A stretch of 64,000 bases of DNA, taken from NCBI RefSeq assembly GCF_014203125.1, contig NZ_JACHIH010000025.1, positions 1-64,000 on the forward strand, in the 5' to 3' direction. Under the pieces are notes generated by a model. It searched no databases. It saw only the letters and a program-made list of their open reading frames with translations, and was not told where the DNA came from. Within the stretch, counting starts at the first letter, position 1. The number at the start of each line of letters is the position of its first letter. The translations under genes were made by a program, and so were the position numbers. The DNA comes from Rhodopseudomonas rhenobacensis. Its GTDB lineage: Bacteria; Pseudomonadota; Alphaproteobacteria; Rhizobiales; Xanthobacteraceae. Shown here piece after piece: positions 62,128 through 64,000 of the stretch.

Positions 62128-62188
62128 GACAGCAATGCCGCTGTCCTGGAAACGCGCGCGAGCGAATTCCAGGCGGCGGCTTTTTTTT
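62128..62188 (+). promoter_or_regulatory. ANTAR antitermination leader with terminator
   Basis: A hairpin GACAGC-AATGCC-GCTGTC (62128-62145) has the hexaloop with A at position 1 and G at 4 that ANTAR proteins recognise. It overlaps a strong intrinsic terminator: GCCGC/CCTGGAA (62137-62151) pairs with TTCCAGG/GCGGC (62167-62180), followed by eight T. The two folds are mutually exclusive. The expected first ANTAR hairpin upstream is less clear; a candidate stem CGGCG/CGCCG lies near 62085-62100. Confidence 0.75.
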
Positions 62189-62265
62189 GTTTTCGGCCCT
62201 CGCGATCGGACCTGAACGGCAGCGCCAGCCAGCACCGGCGCGGGCACAACGAGGAAGGGGTGAGG

Positions 62266-63576
62266 ATGACCAACACCAAGCACAGCACCGGCCGCAACCA
62301 GCTCAGCCGTCGGCAATTGCTGAAAGCCGGCGCCGGCTCCGCGGCGCTACTCGCCGCGGCGAAGCTGAATTTCCCCGCCGGCGCCTTCGCGCAAGGCGCA
62401 GGCCCTGAGGTGAAGGCCGCCAAGCTCGGCTTCATCGCGCTGACCGATGCGGCGCCGCTGTTCGTCGCCAAAGAGAAAGGCCTGTTCGCCAAATACGGCA
62501 TGCCCGACGTCGAGGTGCAGAAGCAGGCCTCCTGGGGCACCACGCGCGACAATCTGGTGCTCGGCTCGGAAGGCAACGGCATCGACGGCGCGCATATCCT
62601 GACCCCGATGCCCTACCTGATCTCCTCCGGCAAGGTGACGCAGAACAATCAGCCGACGCCGATGTACATCCTGGCCCGGCTCAACCTCAACGGCCAGTGC
62701 ATCTCGGTCGCCAAGGAGTACGGCGATCTGAAGGTCGGCGTCGATGCGACGCCGTTCAAGGCCGCGCTCGACAAGAAGAAGGCCGCCGGCAAGGCGATCA
62801 AGGCGGCGATGACCTTCCCCGGCGGCACCCATGATCTGTGGATCCGCTATTGGCTCGCCGCCGGCGGCATCGATCCCGACAAGGACATCGAAACCATCGT
62901 GGTGCCGCCGCCGCAGATGGTCGCCAACATGAAGGTCGGCACCATGGATTGCTTCTGCGTCTGCGAGCCGTGGAATCTGCAGCTGATCCACCAGGACATC
63001 GGCTACACCGCGCTCACTACCGGCGAACTCTGGAACAAGCATCCGGAAAAATCCTTCGCCATGCGCGCCGCCTATGTCGACAAATATCCCATCGCCACCA
63101 AGGCGCTGCTGATGGCGGTGCTGGAAGCGCAGCAATGGTGCGAGAAGCCGGAAAACCGCGACGAGGTCGCCGCGATCTGCGGCAAGCGGCAATGGATCAA
63201 CTGCCCGGTCGAAGACATCACCGACCGCGTCAAGGGCAAGTTCGATTACGGCACCGGCCGCGTGGTCGACAACAGCCCGCACATCATGCGGTTCTGGGAC
63301 GACCACGCCTCCTATCCGTATCAGAGCCACGATTTGTGGTTCATGACCGAGGATATCCGCTGGGGCAAATACGCCCCCGACTTCGACGCCAAGGCGCTGA
63401 TCGGCAAGGTCAACCGCGAGGATCTATGGCGCGACGCCGCCAAGGCGCTCGGCGTCGCCGCGCTGCCGGCGTCGACCTCGCGCGGCCAAGAGACCTTCTT
63501 CGACGGCAAGGTGTTCGATCCGGACAATCCGGCCGCTTACTTGAAATCGCTGTCGATCAAACGCGTGGAAGCCTGA
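62266..63576 (+). CDS. nrtA: NrtA, nitrate ABC transporter binding protein
   Basis: A 436-residue periplasmic protein of the NrtA/CmpA family. The N-terminus has a Tat-type twin-Arg signal (QLSRRQLLKAGAGSAALLAA). The mature part matches nitrate-binding proteins: LGFIALTDAAPLFVAKEKGL, GAHILTPMPYLISSG, TFPGGTHDLWIRYWLAAGG and DCFCVCEPWN. The ATG at 62266 follows GAGG closely; upstream in-frame sequence is the regulated leader and terminator. It heads the nitrate uptake operon with nrtB. Confidence 0.93.
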   Translation: MTNTKHSTGRNQLSRRQLLKAGAGSAALLAAAKLNFPAGAFAQGAGPEVKAAKLGFIALTDAAPLFVAKEKGLFAKYGMPDVEVQKQASWGTTRDNLVLGSEGNGIDGAHILTPMPYLISSGKVTQNNQPTPMYILARLNLNGQCISVAKEYGDLKVGVDATPFKAALDKKKAAGKAIKAAMTFPGGTHDLWIRYWLAAGGIDPDKDIETIVVPPPQMVANMKVGTMDCFCVCEPWNLQLIHQDIGYTALTTGELWNKHPEKSFAMRAAYVDKYPIATKALLMAVLEAQQWCEKPENRDEVAAICGKRQWINCPVEDITDRVKGKFDYGTGRVVDNSPHIMRFWDDHASYPYQSHDLWFMTEDIRWGKYAPDFDAKALIGKVNREDLWRDAAKALGVAALPASTSRGQETFFDGKVFDPDNPAAYLKSLSIKRVEA

Positions 63577-63641
63577 ACTGCATTCGGGAAGAAGATGATG
63601 TTGCAAGTTGTTCGACAAGGCCAATTGCAGGCACGGACTTC

Positions 63642-63667
63642 ACCTCTCCCCGCGCGCGGGGAGAGGG
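63642..63667. repeat. Short palindrome (family D, copy 2)
   Basis: ACCTCTCCCCGCGCGCGGGGAGAGG in outline: arms ACCTCTCCCC and GGGGAGAGGG around GCGCGC. Same unit as 149-174. It lies between nrtA and nrtB. Confidence 0.7.
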
Positions 63668-63764
63668 TCGAGTTGCCGCACCGCTCATATCAACTTGAAC
63701 CCCTGAGCATACGGGCCGCAACGCGCAATCCGCACCCGCCCATTTCGATCACGAGGTAGCAGCG

Positions 63765-64000
63765 ATGACCATGCCAGCAATCAGGAACGACGGCGTGACG
63801 ATAATGCCGGCCGCGGCCGCGAACGCGCCGGTGGTCGCGATCACACCGCGCCGCCGGCCATGGCGCGACAGCTACGGCCGCATCGCGCGCGACACCGCGG
63901 CCCGCGTGATCCCGCCGCTGATCGTCATCACGCTGCTGATGCTGTTTTGGGAACTGGTATGCCGGCGTACCGGCTCGACGCTGCCGCCGCCGTCGAAAGT
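63765..64000 (+). CDS. nrtB: NrtB, nitrate ABC transporter permease (5' part)
   Basis: The first 78 residues of a permease cut by the window edge. A soluble start (MTMPAIRNDGVTIMPAAAAN) is followed by PRRRPWRDSYGRIARD and the first transmembrane segment VIPPLIVITLLMLFWELVC, then TGSTLPPPSK, which matches NrtB-type permeases. It follows nrtA by 188 bases including the family D palindrome, so it is very probably the next gene of the nrt operon. Confidence 0.85.
   Translation, partial: MTMPAIRNDGVTIMPAAAANAPVVAITPRRRPWRDSYGRIARDTAARVIPPLIVITLLMLFWELVCRRTGSTLPPPSK

Overview
The window reads as chromosome of a purple non-sulfur alphaproteobacterium close to Rhodopseudomonas or the photosynthetic Bradyrhizobium group. 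The grounds are high GC, spirilloxanthin-type crtI/crtB, magnesium chelatase bchID, the 8-vinyl reductase bciB, LH2 pucBA with pucC, PpsR-type TGT-N12-ACA operators, and small dispersed intergenic palindromes like those of that group. No rRNA, tRNA, IS element, phage or CRISPR array is visible.

Layout. 1-7 kb: the end of a C-P lyase (phosphonate) operon (phnM, phnN), a ZntB-like transporter, and the divergent betaine-lipid pair btaB/btaA with a Pho-box candidate between them, so this end has a phosphate-starvation theme. 7.5-9.4 kb: a cobalamin riboswitch ahead of a 49-residue peptide (CbpA type) and a radical SAM/SPASM enzyme (CbpB type), probably a B12-regulated modified-peptide cassette. 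9.4-34.3 kb: part of a photosynthesis gene cluster: hemF, crtB-crtI, bchO, an alpha/beta hydrolase, hemE, a PAS-AraC regulator, bchD-bchI-hemC, DUF3422, a membrane hydrolase, CIA30, bciB, and finally pucB-pucA-pucC followed by two genes for proteins built from tandem 'SGTPLL' repeats. A higBA toxin-antitoxin module and an L,D-transpeptidase sit inside it.

34.9-50.9 kb: general metabolism and signalling: an HTH-only LuxR fragment, nnrS/nnrU, pgm, a Crp/Fnr regulator, a short-chain dehydrogenase gutted by an internal deletion, glgX and treZ (glycogen/trehalose), small stress-like proteins, and a hybrid histidine kinase whose membrane domain matches the plant/cyanobacterial ethylene receptor, copper-ligand Cys and His included. 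50.9-64 kb: a nitrogen-scavenging block. Two divergent peptide-type binding proteins each have a sigma-54 promoter candidate. They are followed by a complete ABC transporter with an embedded AtzG-like/amidase pair, then nasT-nasS and the start of nrtA-nrtB. A third sigma-54 promoter and an ANTAR antitermination leader precede nrtA.

The items most worth following are the pucC-coupled SGTPLL repeat proteins (no named family recognised), the B12-riboswitch peptide/radical-SAM cassette, the ethylene-receptor-like kinase, and the sigma-54-linked amidase transporter. Five families of intergenic palindromes account for much of the non-coding DNA.
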